Below, in pieces: positions 51,087 to 61,600 of a stretch of DNA of 64,000 bases. Every line of letters starts with the position of its first letter. Position 1 is the first letter of the stretch. The DNA comes from an uncultured Bacteroidales bacterium (GTDB lineage: Bacteria; Bacteroidota; Bacteroidia; Bacteroidales; F082): positions 1 to 64,000 of the forward strand of contig CAJOIS010000003.1 in assembly GCA_905234645.1 (NCBI GenBank). The letters are read 5' to 3'. Below the pieces are notes generated by a model. The model was not told the DNA's origin. It was given only the letters and a program-made list of their open reading frames with translations, and made no database searches. The translations under genes were made by a program, and so were the position numbers.

Positions 51087-52526
51087 TTAATACAAACAGT
51101 TTTTCGGTGTTCTCGGGAACGGGATGACGTCACGGATGTTGGTCATGCCGGTGATGAAGAGCAGTAGACGTTCGAAGCCGAGACCATAGCCTGAATGTGG
51201 CACAGAGCCGAAGCGGCGGCTGTCGAGGTACCAGTCCATGGAAGCCTCGGGGATGCCGACTTCGTGCATGCGGTCAAGGATCTTGTTGATGTCGGTCTCA
51301 CGCTCTGAGCCGCCGATGATCTCGCCGATGCCGGGGAAGAGCACGTCCATGGCGCGGACGGTCTTGCTGTCTTCGTTCTGCTTCATATAGAAGGCTTTGA
51401 TCTCCTTCGGGTAGTCGGTCAGGATGACGGGCTTCTTGAAGTGTTTTTCGACGAGGTAACGTTCGTGCTCCGACTGCAGGTCGACGCCCCAGCCATCGAC
51501 GGGATACTGGAACTTGCCCTTCTTGTTGTAGTTGGAGTTGCGCAGGATGTCGATGGCTTCGGTGTAGGTCAGGCGAACGAACTCATGCTCGAGCACGAAA
51601 TGCAGCTTGCTGATGAGCTCCATCGACTTCTCTTCCTCTTTCTTGCCCTTTTCTTCGTCTTGCAGGCGCTTGCTGAGGAACTGGAGGTCGTCCATGTTAT
51701 TGTCCAAAGCATATTGGATCAAGTATTTCAGCATCTCCTCGGCGAGGTCCATGTTGTCGTTGATGTCGTAGAAGGCCATCTCAGGTTCGATCATCCAGAA
51801 CTCGGCCAAGTGGCGCGTGGTGTTGGAGTTCTCGGCACGGAAGGTGGGACCGAATGTGTAGATCTTACCCAAGGCCGTGGCCGCCAACTCGCCTTCAAGC
51901 TGTCCCGACACGGTGAGGTTGGTCGACTTGCCGAAGAAGTCCTGCTTGTAGTCGATGTTGCCTTGCTCGTCGCGAGGGATGTTGTTCAAATCCAAAGTGG
52001 TCACTTGGAACATCTCGCCGGCGCCCTCGGCATCCGAAGCGGTGATTAATGGCGTGTGGACATTATAGAAGCCTCGCTCGGTGAAGAACTTGTGGATGGC
52101 GAACACCATTGCGTGGCGCAGACGCATCACGGCACCGAAGGTGTTGGTGCGGAAGCGCAGGTGGGCGATGTCGCGCAGGAACTCCAGCGAGTGCTTCTTG
52201 GGTTGCAGCGGGTATTCGTCGGGGTTGGCGGGGCCGAACAGCCCTATCTCCTTCACGGAGAGCTCCACGGCTTGACCGCTACCCATTGAGTCGACCAAAA
52301 CACCCTTGGCCCACAGTGACGCACCAGCGTGCATAAGTGCCAGTTTTTCTTCGGGGATGACGTTCAGGTCGATGACTAGCTGCAGGTTGTTGATGGTGGA
52401 GCCGTCGTTGAGGGCGATGAAGGCCACGTTCTTGCTGCCGCGCTTGTTGCGCACCCAGCCCATCACGGTAATCTCATTGTCAGAGGCTTGCATCTGCAAG
52501 GCTTGCTTGATTTCTACTCTTTTCAT
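51087..52526 (-). CDS. asnS: Asparaginyl-tRNA synthetase
   Basis: 479 residues from [12 protein letters not shown]. An N-terminal OB-fold ([19 protein letters not shown]) is followed by a class II core: motif 2 [21 protein letters not shown]-type acidic site EPEMAFYD, and motif 3 [12 protein letters not shown]. It charges tRNA-Asn in the cytosol. Start chosen at the first residue that aligns with AsnS; the longer open frame upstream is antisense to the DAHP synthase gene. Confidence 0.96.
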   Translation of the reverse strand: MKRVEIKQALQMQASDNEITVMGWVRNKRGSKNVAFIALNDGSTINNLQLVIDLNVIPEEKLALMHAGASLWAKGVLVDSMGSGQAVELSVKEIGLFGPANPDEYPLQPKKHSLEFLRDIAHLRFRTNTFGAVMRLRHAMVFAIHKFFTERGFYNVHTPLITASDAEGAGEMFQVTTLDLNNIPRDEQGNIDYKQDFFGKSTNLTVSGQLEGELAATALGKIYTFGPTFRAENSNTTRHLAEFWMIEPEMAFYDINDNMDLAEEMLKYLIQYALDNNMDDLQFLSKRLQDEEKGKKEEEKSMELISKLHFVLEHEFVRLTYTEAIDILRNSNYNKKGKFQYPVDGWGVDLQSEHERYLVEKHFKKPVILTDYPKEIKAFYMKQNEDSKTVRAMDVLFPGIGEIIGGSERETDINKILDRMHEVGIPEASMDWYLDSRRFGSVPHSGYGLGFERLLLFITGMTNIRDVIPFPRTPKNCLY

Positions 52527-52607
52527 TGTATGGTGTTTTCTTTGTTGCTCGTTATAATTATTGTGCAAAGAAACGAAAAAAAACGCAATGTCGGCTTGAA
52601 AATGTTG

Positions 52608-52615
52608 TACTTTTG
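52608..52615 (+). promoter_or_regulatory. -7 element abutting the DAHP synthase start codon
   Basis: TACTTTTG fits TAnnTTTG and ends 5 nt before the ATG at 52621, so the transcript may be leaderless or nearly so. Confidence 0.45.
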
Positions 52616-52620
52616 CAACT

Positions 52621-53667
52621 ATGAAGTATCCGATTATCATCGCCGGCCCCTGTAGCGTAGAAAGTGAAGAGCAAATCCTCGCTACAGCACGCGCCCTGGC
52701 GCAAATCCCACAGGTGACGATGCTGCGTGGCGGCATTTGGAAACCACGTACCCGACCTGATGCCTTTGAGGGCAGGGGAGAGCAAGGATTGGCTTGGCTG
52801 CGAGAGGCAAAGCAACAGACTGGCTTACCCACCGTCACAGAGGTGGCGACGCCCGAGCATGTGGAACTGGCCTTGAGATATGACATAGACGCATTGTGGA
52901 TCGGCGCACGCACTGTGGTAAACCCCTTCTCGGTGCAGCAGTTGGCCGATGCTTTACGCGGTGTCGACATCCCCGTTTTCATCAAGAACCCCGTCTCGCC
53001 TGACTTGAATCTTTGGCTGGGTGCTATCGAGCGTTTCCAGAAGGCTGGATTGATGCAGTTGGCTGCCATTCATCGCGGCTTTTCGTATTACAAAGAGACG
53101 CCTTATCGTAATTTCCCCATGTGGGAGATTCCCATTGAACTAACGCAACGGCTGAATGTGCCGCTCATCACCGATGTCAGCCACATCTGCGGTAACCGAG
53201 AGTTGTTGCAAGCCACGGCACAAAAAGCCCTTGACCTTGCCACCGATGGATTAATGATAGAATGTCACATTAATCCCGATGCGGCTTTGACCGATGCAAA
53301 GCAACAAGTTTCTCCTGAAGAATTGAAATTGTTATTGGCGAATCTGAACTTTCGCGCCAAGCAGACGGGCAGTGTGGAGCATGACCTGGCCAGTTTGCGA
53401 GGCGAAATCGACGACATCGATAGTGAGTTGTTGCAGCTGTTGGCGCGACGCATGGAGGTCAGCGCGCAGATTGGCGAGTACAAGAAAAGCCACAATGTCA
53501 CAGTGGTGCAGATGGATCGTTGGAAGAAGATTTTGGACGATCATGTGGCAACGGGTAAGGAGATGGGATTGTCGCCCGAATTAATAAATAAGGTGTTCGA
53601 AGCTGTCCATCAAGCCTCTATCGAGCGGCAGAGCCGTATCATGGAAGCGGGGGAAGACATTGATTAA
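52621..53667 (+). CDS. DAHP synthase fused to chorismate mutase
   Basis: 348 residues. The first 255 are a type I-beta DAHP synthase barrel ([44 protein letters not shown]), making 3-deoxy-7-phosphoheptulonate from PEP and erythrose 4-phosphate. The last 85 are an AroQ-type chorismate mutase ([27 protein letters not shown]), which converts chorismate to prephenate and usually gives feedback control by prephenate. This two-domain fusion is normal in Bacteroidota. It overlaps the convergent lipoprotein gene by 4 bp. Confidence 0.95.
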   Translation: MKYPIIIAGPCSVESEEQILATARALAQIPQVTMLRGGIWKPRTRPDAFEGRGEQGLAWLREAKQQTGLPTVTEVATPEHVELALRYDIDALWIGARTVVNPFSVQQLADALRGVDIPVFIKNPVSPDLNLWLGAIERFQKAGLMQLAAIHRGFSYYKETPYRNFPMWEIPIELTQRLNVPLITDVSHICGNRELLQATAQKALDLATDGLMIECHINPDAALTDAKQQVSPEELKLLLANLNFRAKQTGSVEHDLASLRGEIDDIDSELLQLLARRMEVSAQIGEYKKSHNVTVVQMDRWKKILDDHVATGKEMGLSPELINKVFEAVHQASIERQSRIMEAGEDID

Positions 53668-54155
53668 TTGGTGATGGTCAGTGTGCTGCCGTCGTATTGG
53701 GTGTGGTATTGGATGAGGGGAAAAACCGTGGTGCCGTCCGTTGGGAAATCTGGAACCATATAAGGTTCACGGATGATAATCTGTCCATTCAAGATGTTAT
53801 AATAGGCGTTGTTGCAGCGGTCGACGACGAAGGGGAAATCCACCACAAGGCGTGTCGTGTTGCCTTGGTTGTCGGTGCAAGCATCGGGCTCGTTGGGCGG
53901 TAGGCGGTCGTAGGCAAGGAACTCGGTTTCGCTTTGGCGGTAGACGATGAGTCCACGGCTGGTGCTCTCCACATCAGAGGTGATATAGGCCCAGCCGCTG
54001 GTGAAGTTCAAATCCTGATATTGGTAAGTGTTCGGGTAGATAGTGATCGGGTAAGGCAGTATGGGCCGAATCGGGTTTTCGGGATATTTCTCGCATCCGT
54101 GAAGGAAGGGGAGGGCAGCTATTAATATTAATAGGTGTAATTTGTTGGCTTTCAT
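53664..54155 (-). CDS. Lipoprotein with Rieske-like fold lacking iron ligands
   Basis: 163 residues from MKANKLHLL, lipobox FLHGC (Cys21). The pattern RGLIVYRQSETEFLAYDRLPPNEPDACTD, then VVDFPFVVDRCNNAYYNILNG, and the final [15 protein letters not shown] resembles the Rieske-like lipoproteins common in Bacteroidales. However, no CxH...CxxH iron-sulfur motif is present, so it should not bind a [2Fe-2S] cluster. Role unknown. The AT-rich upstream gap is shared with the divergent small lipoprotein gene. Confidence 0.65.
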   Translation of the reverse strand: MKANKLHLLILIAALPFLHGCEKYPENPIRPILPYPITIYPNTYQYQDLNFTSGWAYITSDVESTSRGLIVYRQSETEFLAYDRLPPNEPDACTDNQGNTTRLVVDFPFVVDRCNNAYYNILNGQIIIREPYMVPDFPTDGTTVFPLIQYHTQYDGSTLTITN

Positions 54156-54209
54156 GATGGCAAAGAAACGCTTTTTTTTGCGAAATCGTATCTTCTCTGT
54201 GGAAAATAT

Positions 54210-54217
54210 TATTTTTG
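54210..54217 (+). promoter_or_regulatory. -7 element of the small basic lipoprotein gene
   Basis: TATTTTTG, 18 nt before the ATG at 54236. Confidence 0.45.
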
Positions 54218-54235
54218 CTCTCAAATTCAAACGCG

Positions 54236-54499
54236 ATGAAGCAAGGAAAAATCATAGTATCGTGCCTGTTGGCATTGCTGTTGCTGTTTGGCTCTTGTGC
54301 CTCTTCGAGGTCCTCAAGGGCGATGCGTCAGGCCGAGCGTCAGATGGAGCGGATGGAAAGACAGTCGGAACGGCAATACGACCAGGCAAGGTCAGCCCAC
54401 TACAAGCACCAGTCCAGGAAAACCAAGCGGATGATGAAGCGGGACAGGCGTCGTGCCGAGCGTATGCGTCGCCAACACAGGTCAAATCCCTTCTTCTGA
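54236..54499 (+). CDS. Small basic lipoprotein
   Basis: 87 residues from ATG 54236 (MKQGKIIVSCLL), lipobox LLFGSC (Cys21). The mature part is almost entirely Arg, Lys, Gln, Met and Glu (SSRAMRQAERQMERMERQ, then RMMKRDRRRAERMRRQHR), probably one long charged helix. It could contact nucleic acid, LPS or peptidoglycan by charge, but no family is recognised. A hairpin terminator follows at 54507-54527. Confidence 0.6.
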   Translation: MKQGKIIVSCLLALLLLFGSCASSRSSRAMRQAERQMERMERQSERQYDQARSAHYKHQSRKTKRMMKRDRRRAERMRRQHRSNPFF

Positions 54500-54506
54500 T
54501 GGCTAG

Positions 54507-54527
54507 AAAGCGAAAAAAACGCTTTTT
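54507..54527 (+). terminator. Terminator after the small basic lipoprotein gene
   Basis: Stem AAAGCG/CGCTTT with a 7-A loop, followed by TT. Confidence 0.6.
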
Positions 54528-54700
54528 AGGTGGTGTGTAGCATATCAAAAAGGCGTAAAATGCTCTGTAAGTGAAAATTTGCCGCTGAAGCGGTAAAAAA
54601 CCTAGTTAAATTATTGTTTTTCCAAATGACTGAAAATCAAAAGTATAAATATTTGAATGCTTTTTTTTCAAGAAAAAAACGCATAAAAAGCACATTTTTC

Positions 54701-54731
54701 TTGCGTACTTTCAAATAAGGTTGTAATTTTG
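54701..54731 (+). promoter_or_regulatory. Promoter of the TonB receptor-T9SS-PorV operon
   Basis: TTG (54701-54703), exact 20-nt spacer and TAATTTTG (54724-54731). It leaves a leader of about 55 AT-rich nucleotides before the ATG at 54794. Confidence 0.7.
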
Positions 54732-54793
54732 ACGACTTTTAATGCACTATACATAGAACTAAACAAAGTAGTATTTACATAAAATTACAAGGT

Positions 54794-57700
54794 ATGTTTA
54801 AAAATTTACTAATGACCCTTGCCGTCATCCTGGCCACCTGCACGATGACCATGGCACAAGCGCAAGGAAGACTCAAAGGCAAGATTACCGATGACAGTGG
54901 AGAACCGGTACCATTTGCAAACGTCATTGTTGAAAAAGGCGGAACGCAAGTGGGTGGTGCATCCTCTGACTTTGACGGTAACTACGACATCAACCCGATT
55001 CCTCCGGGAACGTATGACCTCAAGGCGAGCTGCATTGGCTTGAATCCGTTCGTGTTGCGCGGACTGGTCATTCCTGCCAACAAGATCACCTTCTACGACA
55101 TCAAGATGGTCAGTGGCGCCATCAACCTGAATGAAGTCACTGTCGTCGACTATGAGATTCCTTTGATTTCGAAGGATAATACCACACAAGGTGCCTCCAT
55201 CACCTCCGAGGAAATCGCCAAGTTGCCGGTCCGTTCGGCAGAAGGTGTCGCCGCCAGCGTCGGTGGTGTGTTCTCGGCTGACGGTGAAGTCGGCTCCATC
55301 CGTGGTTCTCGTGAAGGTGCCGTCTACTACATCGACGGTGTGAAAGTCATTGGTAGCTCAAGCGTGCCTCAAGGTGCCATCGACCAGGTCGACGTCATCT
55401 TGGGTGGTACTCCTGCCATGTATGGTGATGCCATGGGCGGTATCATCAACATGACCACCAAGGGCCCCAGCCGTACATGGGGTGGCGGCCTCGAAGCCGA
55501 GTATTCGGTGGATGGCTATGGCCATGCCCGTCTCGGTGGTAGCTTGCAGGGACCGCTCATCAAGAGCAAGAAGAATAACCAGGAAGCTCTCCTCGGCTTC
55601 TTCCTCGCTTTCGACTACAACCGCAACAAGTATGGTAGCTCGTCGGCAGTTGGTTATTATCGCGCCAATGATGCGTGGATGCAAAATATCATGGAAAACC
55701 CCTTGACCCTCTCGGGGCTGGGAACCGGTACTTATCAAACCGCTGCATTCACCCGTACTGAAGATAACCTATACCATACGCGCCTGCTCAACAACTCGAC
55801 CAACCAGAACCTCAGTGTGACGGGTAAGATCGACGTTCGTACGGGCAAGACCACCAACCTCACCCTCGGTGGATCGTTGGTGATGGCCGATGGCCACAGC
55901 CCATCTGGCCGCAGCCAGTATTATTTCAATACCGACAAGAACGAGTATTACAGACAGGGCACTTATCGTGGTTATGTCCGCTTCACGCAACGTTTCCCCT
56001 CCGATCCCGAAAGCACCTCGTTGGTCTCCAATGTGTACTACAGTATCCAGGCCGACTATTCGCGCTTCGTCAGCGAATCGGGTGACCCCGACCTGTGGAA
56101 TAACATTTTTGCTTACGGCAACCTCGGTAAGTTCACCACCTACAAGGCTCCCAACTACTACTACTCCGAAGGCACCATCGACTCCGTGTTGGTGGACGGC
56201 CAGTACAGGAACCTCAGTAATGTTTGGGTGATGAACAACTACTACGATACGCTTGTTAGCTTCCGTAGACAAGATGCAGATTTCAACCCGCTGCTGTCAA
56301 AGTATGTTGAGAACTACTACGACCTGTATGAGCCCTTCGGCGCTGCAGGTTATTATGACAATATGACCAATATCCGCCTCAACAACGGTCTGATCAATGG
56401 CGTTTCGCCGAACTATGTCTATGGCTTGTATGCCGTTCCTGGCACCATCCAATCGAGCTACAGCATCGGCAAGAACGACCAGATCGCCGTGAATGTCAAC
56501 GGTTCTATGACCCTCGGCAGAGGCGATAACTCCCACGATATCAAGTTGGGCTTCCAATATGAGCAACAAAACAACTCGGGCATGTCGTACAGCGCCAACT
56601 ACTGGACACTGATGCAAGACGTGACCAACTTCCATATCAGAGAGCTTGATGTTGACCATCCATATGCCACGAGCTATGATGGCTTTGTCGACACCGTGAT
56701 GTACAACCGTATGTACGACGCCACCTCGCAATATGTCTTTGACGCCCGTTTGCGTAAGGCTATGAACCTGCCCGTTGAAGGCACGGAGTTCATCCTCATC
56801 GACACCTACGATTTCAACGACAACTCCATTATGTATTACGATGCCAACGGTAACCTGCAAAAAGGCACGGTGAACGGAGGCCTCGACCTCGGTATGTTCA
56901 GCGCCGACGAGTTGACCAGAGATGGTAACCTCTACGTTTACTACTATGGTTACACCTACGACGGCAGCCGCAAGTACGGCTTCACCGAGCGCCCGTCACT
57001 CGAACAGTTCTTCAACGAAAAGGACGAAGATGGCATCCTGACCCGTCCGATCGGTGCCCAACAGCCTATCTATATGGCAGGTTACATCCAAGACAAGTTC
57101 GCATTCAAGGACCTGATCTTCAACATTGGTGTTCGTGTCGACCGCTTCGACGCCAACCAAGATGTGTTGAAAGACCCGTACATCCTCTATGATTATAAGA
57201 CCGCTGGTGAACTTATGAGCAACGGTAGAAAGATTAAGTTGGATGACGACTCTTGGGCTGAGGTTCCGGACAACATCGGCGACGACTACGCTGTTTATGT
57301 CAATAAGATCGCTGAAAAGACCGCAATCGTGGGTTACCGTAATGGCAACACGTGGTACAATGCCGTTGGTGATGAAATCAGCGACCCGAACGTCCTCGAT
57401 ATGGGTACTGGCGTCTCGCCTTGGGTGAGCAACCCCGACCAACAGAGAGTTGACGAGAAGTCGTTCAAGGACTACGATCCCGCCTGGAGCGTCATGCCTC
57501 GTATCTCCTTCTCCTTCCCGATTTCTGACGAAGCCTTGTTCTTCGCCCACTATGACGTGTTGACACAGCGTCCTTCGAGCGCATTCTACTGCAGCCCGCT
57601 GTACTATTATAACTTTAACGATGTTTCGGGTACCTTGGCTAACCCCAACCTGAAACCTGCCCAGACTATTGAGTATGAACTCGGTTTCACGCAGAAGGTG

Positions 57701-58567
57701 ACCAACACTTCGTCAATCACCATTTCGGGTTACTACCACGAACTTCGTAACATGATCCAGATGTACCGTTTCAACGGTGCTTACCCGAAGGCTTACAACT
57801 CCTTCAGCAACCTCGACTTCGGTACCGTCAAGGGTTTGACTGCCAGCTACGACATGCGTCGTACGAAGAACGCCCGTATCCGTGCCAGCTACACCTTGCA
57901 GTTCGCCGACATGACTGGTTCTTCGACCTCCACTGCTTCGGCTTTGATCGCCGCTGGTGTGCCTAACCTGAGATCAACCTTCCCGACCAATGCAGACCGT
58001 CGTCACAGCTTCAACCTGACGCTTGACTATCGTTACAGCGATGGCAAGAACTATGACGGTCCCGTCATCCACCGCAAGAATGGCAAGCCCGATGTGCAGC
58101 TTCTCGCCAACACCGGTTTCGCATTGCAAGTCAACGGTGGTTCTGGTACGCCTTTCACTGCTTCCCGTACCGTCAGCTCCCCGATCTCTGGTGGTAGCAG
58201 CCTGCTCCAAGGTACGTACAACGGCTCCAGAATTCCTGCTTCGTTCCGTTTCGACCTCCGTGTCGACAAGGACTTCAAGTTCACCATCGGTGGTAAGAGG
58301 GAAGGCGAGTCGAGAGGCCGTGATGCTTTCGTGAATGTTTACCTCCAGGTGTTGAACCTGCTCAACTCGAAGAACATCACCAATGTTTATGCTGCAACCG
58401 GTAACCCCGACGACGACGGTTACCTCTCAGCTCCTGAATGGCAACGTGAAATCAGTAGCCAGGTTGACCCGCAGTCTTACATCCAGATGTATCAATTGTA
58501 TGTCAACGCAGGCGGCAACTATTCGATGCCTCGTCACATCAGACTCGGTATGAGTATCAACTTCTAA
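54794..58567 (+). CDS. TonB-dependent receptor with carboxypeptidase-regulatory-like domain
   Basis: 1257 residues, signal peptide ending MAQAQ. Residues about 25-110 are a CarboxypepD_reg-like domain (LKGKITDDSGEPVPFANV), residues about 125-235 the plug (ITSEEIAKLPVRSAEGVA, SIRGSREGAVYYIDGVKV, MYGDAMGGIINMTTKG), and the rest a 22-stranded barrel ending RHIRLGMSINF. TonB receptors import ligands across the outer membrane using ExbBD-TonB energy. No SusD partner follows; instead the next gene encodes a T9SS-exported protein. Confidence 0.92.
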   Translation: MFKNLLMTLAVILATCTMTMAQAQGRLKGKITDDSGEPVPFANVIVEKGGTQVGGASSDFDGNYDINPIPPGTYDLKASCIGLNPFVLRGLVIPANKITFYDIKMVSGAINLNEVTVVDYEIPLISKDNTTQGASITSEEIAKLPVRSAEGVAASVGGVFSADGEVGSIRGSREGAVYYIDGVKVIGSSSVPQGAIDQVDVILGGTPAMYGDAMGGIINMTTKGPSRTWGGGLEAEYSVDGYGHARLGGSLQGPLIKSKKNNQEALLGFFLAFDYNRNKYGSSSAVGYYRANDAWMQNIMENPLTLSGLGTGTYQTAAFTRTEDNLYHTRLLNNSTNQNLSVTGKIDVRTGKTTNLTLGGSLVMADGHSPSGRSQYYFNTDKNEYYRQGTYRGYVRFTQRFPSDPESTSLVSNVYYSIQADYSRFVSESGDPDLWNNIFAYGNLGKFTTYKAPNYYYSEGTIDSVLVDGQYRNLSNVWVMNNYYDTLVSFRRQDADFNPLLSKYVENYYDLYEPFGAAGYYDNMTNIRLNNGLINGVSPNYVYGLYAVPGTIQSSYSIGKNDQIAVNVNGSMTLGRGDNSHDIKLGFQYEQQNNSGMSYSANYWTLMQDVTNFHIRELDVDHPYATSYDGFVDTVMYNRMYDATSQYVFDARLRKAMNLPVEGTEFILIDTYDFNDNSIMYYDANGNLQKGTVNGGLDLGMFSADELTRDGNLYVYYYGYTYDGSRKYGFTERPSLEQFFNEKDEDGILTRPIGAQQPIYMAGYIQDKFAFKDLIFNIGVRVDRFDANQDVLKDPYILYDYKTAGELMSNGRKIKLDDDSWAEVPDNIGDDYAVYVNKIAEKTAIVGYRNGNTWYNAVGDEISDPNVLDMGTGVSPWVSNPDQQRVDEKSFKDYDPAWSVMPRISFSFPISDEALFFAHYDVLTQRPSSAFYCSPLYYYNFNDVSGTLANPNLKPAQTIEYELGFTQKVTNTSSITISGYYHELRNMIQMYRFNGAYPKAYNSFSNLDFGTVKGLTASYDMRRTKNARIRASYTLQFADMTGSSTSTASALIAAGVPNLRSTFPTNADRRHSFNLTLDYRYSDGKNYDGPVIHRKNGKPDVQLLANTGFALQVNGGSGTPFTASRTVSSPISGGSSLLQGTYNGSRIPASFRFDLRVDKDFKFTIGGKREGESRGRDAFVNVYLQVLNLLNSKNITNVYAATGNPDDDGYLSAPEWQREISSQVDPQSYIQMYQLYVNAGGNYSMPRHIRLGMSINF

Positions 58568-58604
58568 AATGCGAGACAATTCATAACGATAAATTACTAG
58601 TATT

Positions 58605-61600
58605 ATGAAGAATATATTTCGAATTTTGTTTGCGGCGCTGTTCATCGTTAGCGCTGTGATTCCAGGAAAGGCTGAGATGTACAAGTACGAGCAAACTGGC
58701 AACAAAGGCCAGCGTGCCGTCACCGCAGCCGGATGTACGCCATCCTCCTCGTTTGAATGGCTGGACATCAACAATGTCAGGACACGTATCAACTCTGGTG
58801 GTGATATGTGGTGGGACCTTCCCGCTGGTACTGGTTCCAAGTACTTCATCCCTGCCAATAGTTCTACGACTTCGCTGTTTGCCGGTTCTTTATGGATCGC
58901 TGGTGTCGACGTCAATGACCAGCTGAAGTGCGCTGCCCTGCGTTTCCGTCAGGTTGGTAACGACTATTACACTGGCCCTCTGACTGTTGACGGCAAGGCC
59001 TCCATCGACGACGCCACCTGCGCCAGATGGGATAAGATCTTTAAGATCACCCGTGCCGAGGTGGATGAATTCCTTAACGATTGGGCTGATGGAAGCCTCG
59101 ACAACGACATCCCGTCCATCATCAAGAATTGGCCGGCCCACCCCACATCCTCCGATGAAGGTGTTGCCCACTATCTGGCTCCTTTCTACGACTATGATGG
59201 CGATGGTGAATATGACCCCAATGCGGGCGACTATCCTTACTATGACATCGACAACGAACTCTGCCACACCAAGATTCCGACCATGGAAGAAGAAGTCTAT
59301 GGCACGATGCATGGCTCCATCCTCGCCGACCAGGTGCTGAAAGGTGACCAAACCTTGTGGTGGATCTTCAACGATAAAGGTGCTTCACATACCGAGTCTG
59401 GCGGTCAAGCCATCGGTATTGAGGTGCGTGCCCAAGCTTTTGCTTTCGCCACCAACGACGAAATCAACAACATGACGTTCTATAGCTATGAAATCATCAA
59501 CCGTTCAACCTATACCTTGACGGGTACCTACTTCTCGCCTTGGACTGACGTTGACCTCGGTTATGGTTGGGACGACTATGTAGGTTGCGACGTCGCTCGT
59601 GGTCTAGGTTACGGTTATAACGGTAAGGCAGTCGACGGTAGCGGTGAACCCGAAGCCTATGGTAGCCAGCCTCCGGCGATTGGTATCGACTTCTTCCAAG
59701 GTCCTTATATGGATCCTGATGGAATTGACAACCCCAAGTACCAATATGTCTATACTCAAGTGATTGACCCTGTCAGTGGTGACTCTGTTCTGGTGGCTGT
59801 CGACTCTACTCAGATTGTTGACGAAAGCATCAATGGCGTGAACTTCGGCAACGGCATCGTCGACGATGAACGTTTCGGTATGCGTCGTTTCGTGTATCAC
59901 AACAATTCCGACACTGATAACGGTGACCCGAAGACCGCTCCTCAGTATTACAACTACCTGCGTGGTATTTGGAAGAATGGTTCCAAGATGCGTTATGGTG
60001 GTAATGCCTTCACGGGCAACGATGTGGTTGGTCCCGATTGCGACTTCATGTTCCCTGGCGATTCCGACCCGTGGAACTGGGGTACCAACGGCATGCCTCC
60101 TGCGGGTGGCTACAACCAAGATGGTAAGTACTGGTCAGAAGAGCAATGCGGCAATGCACCTAACGACCGTCGTTTCATGCAGTCTGCTGGTCCCTTCACC
60201 TTGGAACCTGGTGCTGTCAACTACATCACCTTCGGTGTGCCGTGGGCTCGTGCCACTTCTGGTGGTGCCTGGGCTTCCGTCGAATTGCTGCGTGTGGTCG
60301 ACGACAAGTGCCAAGCCTTGTTTGACAACTGCTTCAAGGTCATCGACGGTCCTAACGCTCCTGACCTGACTATTCGTGAGCTCGACCAGCAGTTGATTAT
60401 CTATCTGTCTAATGCTCCTTTGTCGAACAACTATAAGGAAAAGTACACCGAACTCGATCCCGAGATTCCGGTTTCGAGAGTAGAATCCGAAGCCTATCAT
60501 GAAGAGATTACCGTCAATATTGATGGTGTCGACAGCGTGCTGTTGAGTCCCATCGAGCAGTTCAACACTACCGAGATCTTCTACGACAGATACTATCGCT
60601 TCGAAGGTTATAAAGTGTATCAGCTCGCCAATGCTGAAGTCGGTGCCGACGAACTGAACAACACTGACAAGGCTCGTCTGGTGTTCCAGTGCGACGTCCG
60701 CAATAACGTGACCAGCCTGCTCAACTACGAATACGATGAATCGTTGCACGCTAATGTGCCCAAGATGAAAGTCGTGGGCGGTGATGCCGGTATTACCCAT
60801 AGCTTCGTTGTGACGGAAGACAAGTTCGCCACGGGTGACAACCCGAACCTCGTGAACCACAAAACTTATTACTTCATGGCTGTGGCTTACGCCTATAATA
60901 ATTATCTGACCTATAGCCAAGAAGACGCTACTGGCCTCCTGGGTCAGAAGAAGCCTTACCTCGAAGGTAGAAAGAACATCCAATGCTACACCGCTGTTCC
61001 GCATAAGACCGTCAACGGTACGGTGCTGAGAGCTACCTACGGCGACAAGCCCGCAGTTACTCGTCTCGTCGGTGTTGGTAATGGTGGCAACGAACTTGAG
61101 CTTAGTGACGAGACTGTTGCTGAAATCTTAAGCAAGGGCCTTGCCGACTCTTACACTGTGACTTTTGACCATGGAGACACTATTGTTGAGTTCAACGACA
61201 ATAACCCCAATATCTCAGAACCTGTCCTCCTTGGTCACCTGGAATATCCAATTGCATATCATCCGGAATACAAGGCTGGTTATGGTCCTATCGATGTCAA
61301 GATCGTTGACCCGTTGAATGTGAGATCGCACCGTTATGAGATTTGGTTCGAAGAAATGTTTGAGCAATATACGCACGACATTACCAAGAACACTGAAATC
61401 AGAGGTGACTCTGCCGCTCGTATGGTGAACCGTTGGTGGCTGAAGGATCTTGACGAACCCGAAGAGGAAGGCGTCAATCCTATCATCAGCGACACGACGA
61501 CCATTTTCGACAATGAACAGATGTTCATCGACCGCGGTATCTCCATTACCATTGCCCAGCCTTATGATATCGGTCGTATTTGGGTGGGCCAGTATTTTGA

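Noticed and set aside
53268..53300. Frameshift or early stop between the DAHP synthase and chorismate mutase domains
   Set aside because: The reading frame is continuous through the linker and both domains are complete; the fusion is normal for Bacteroidota.
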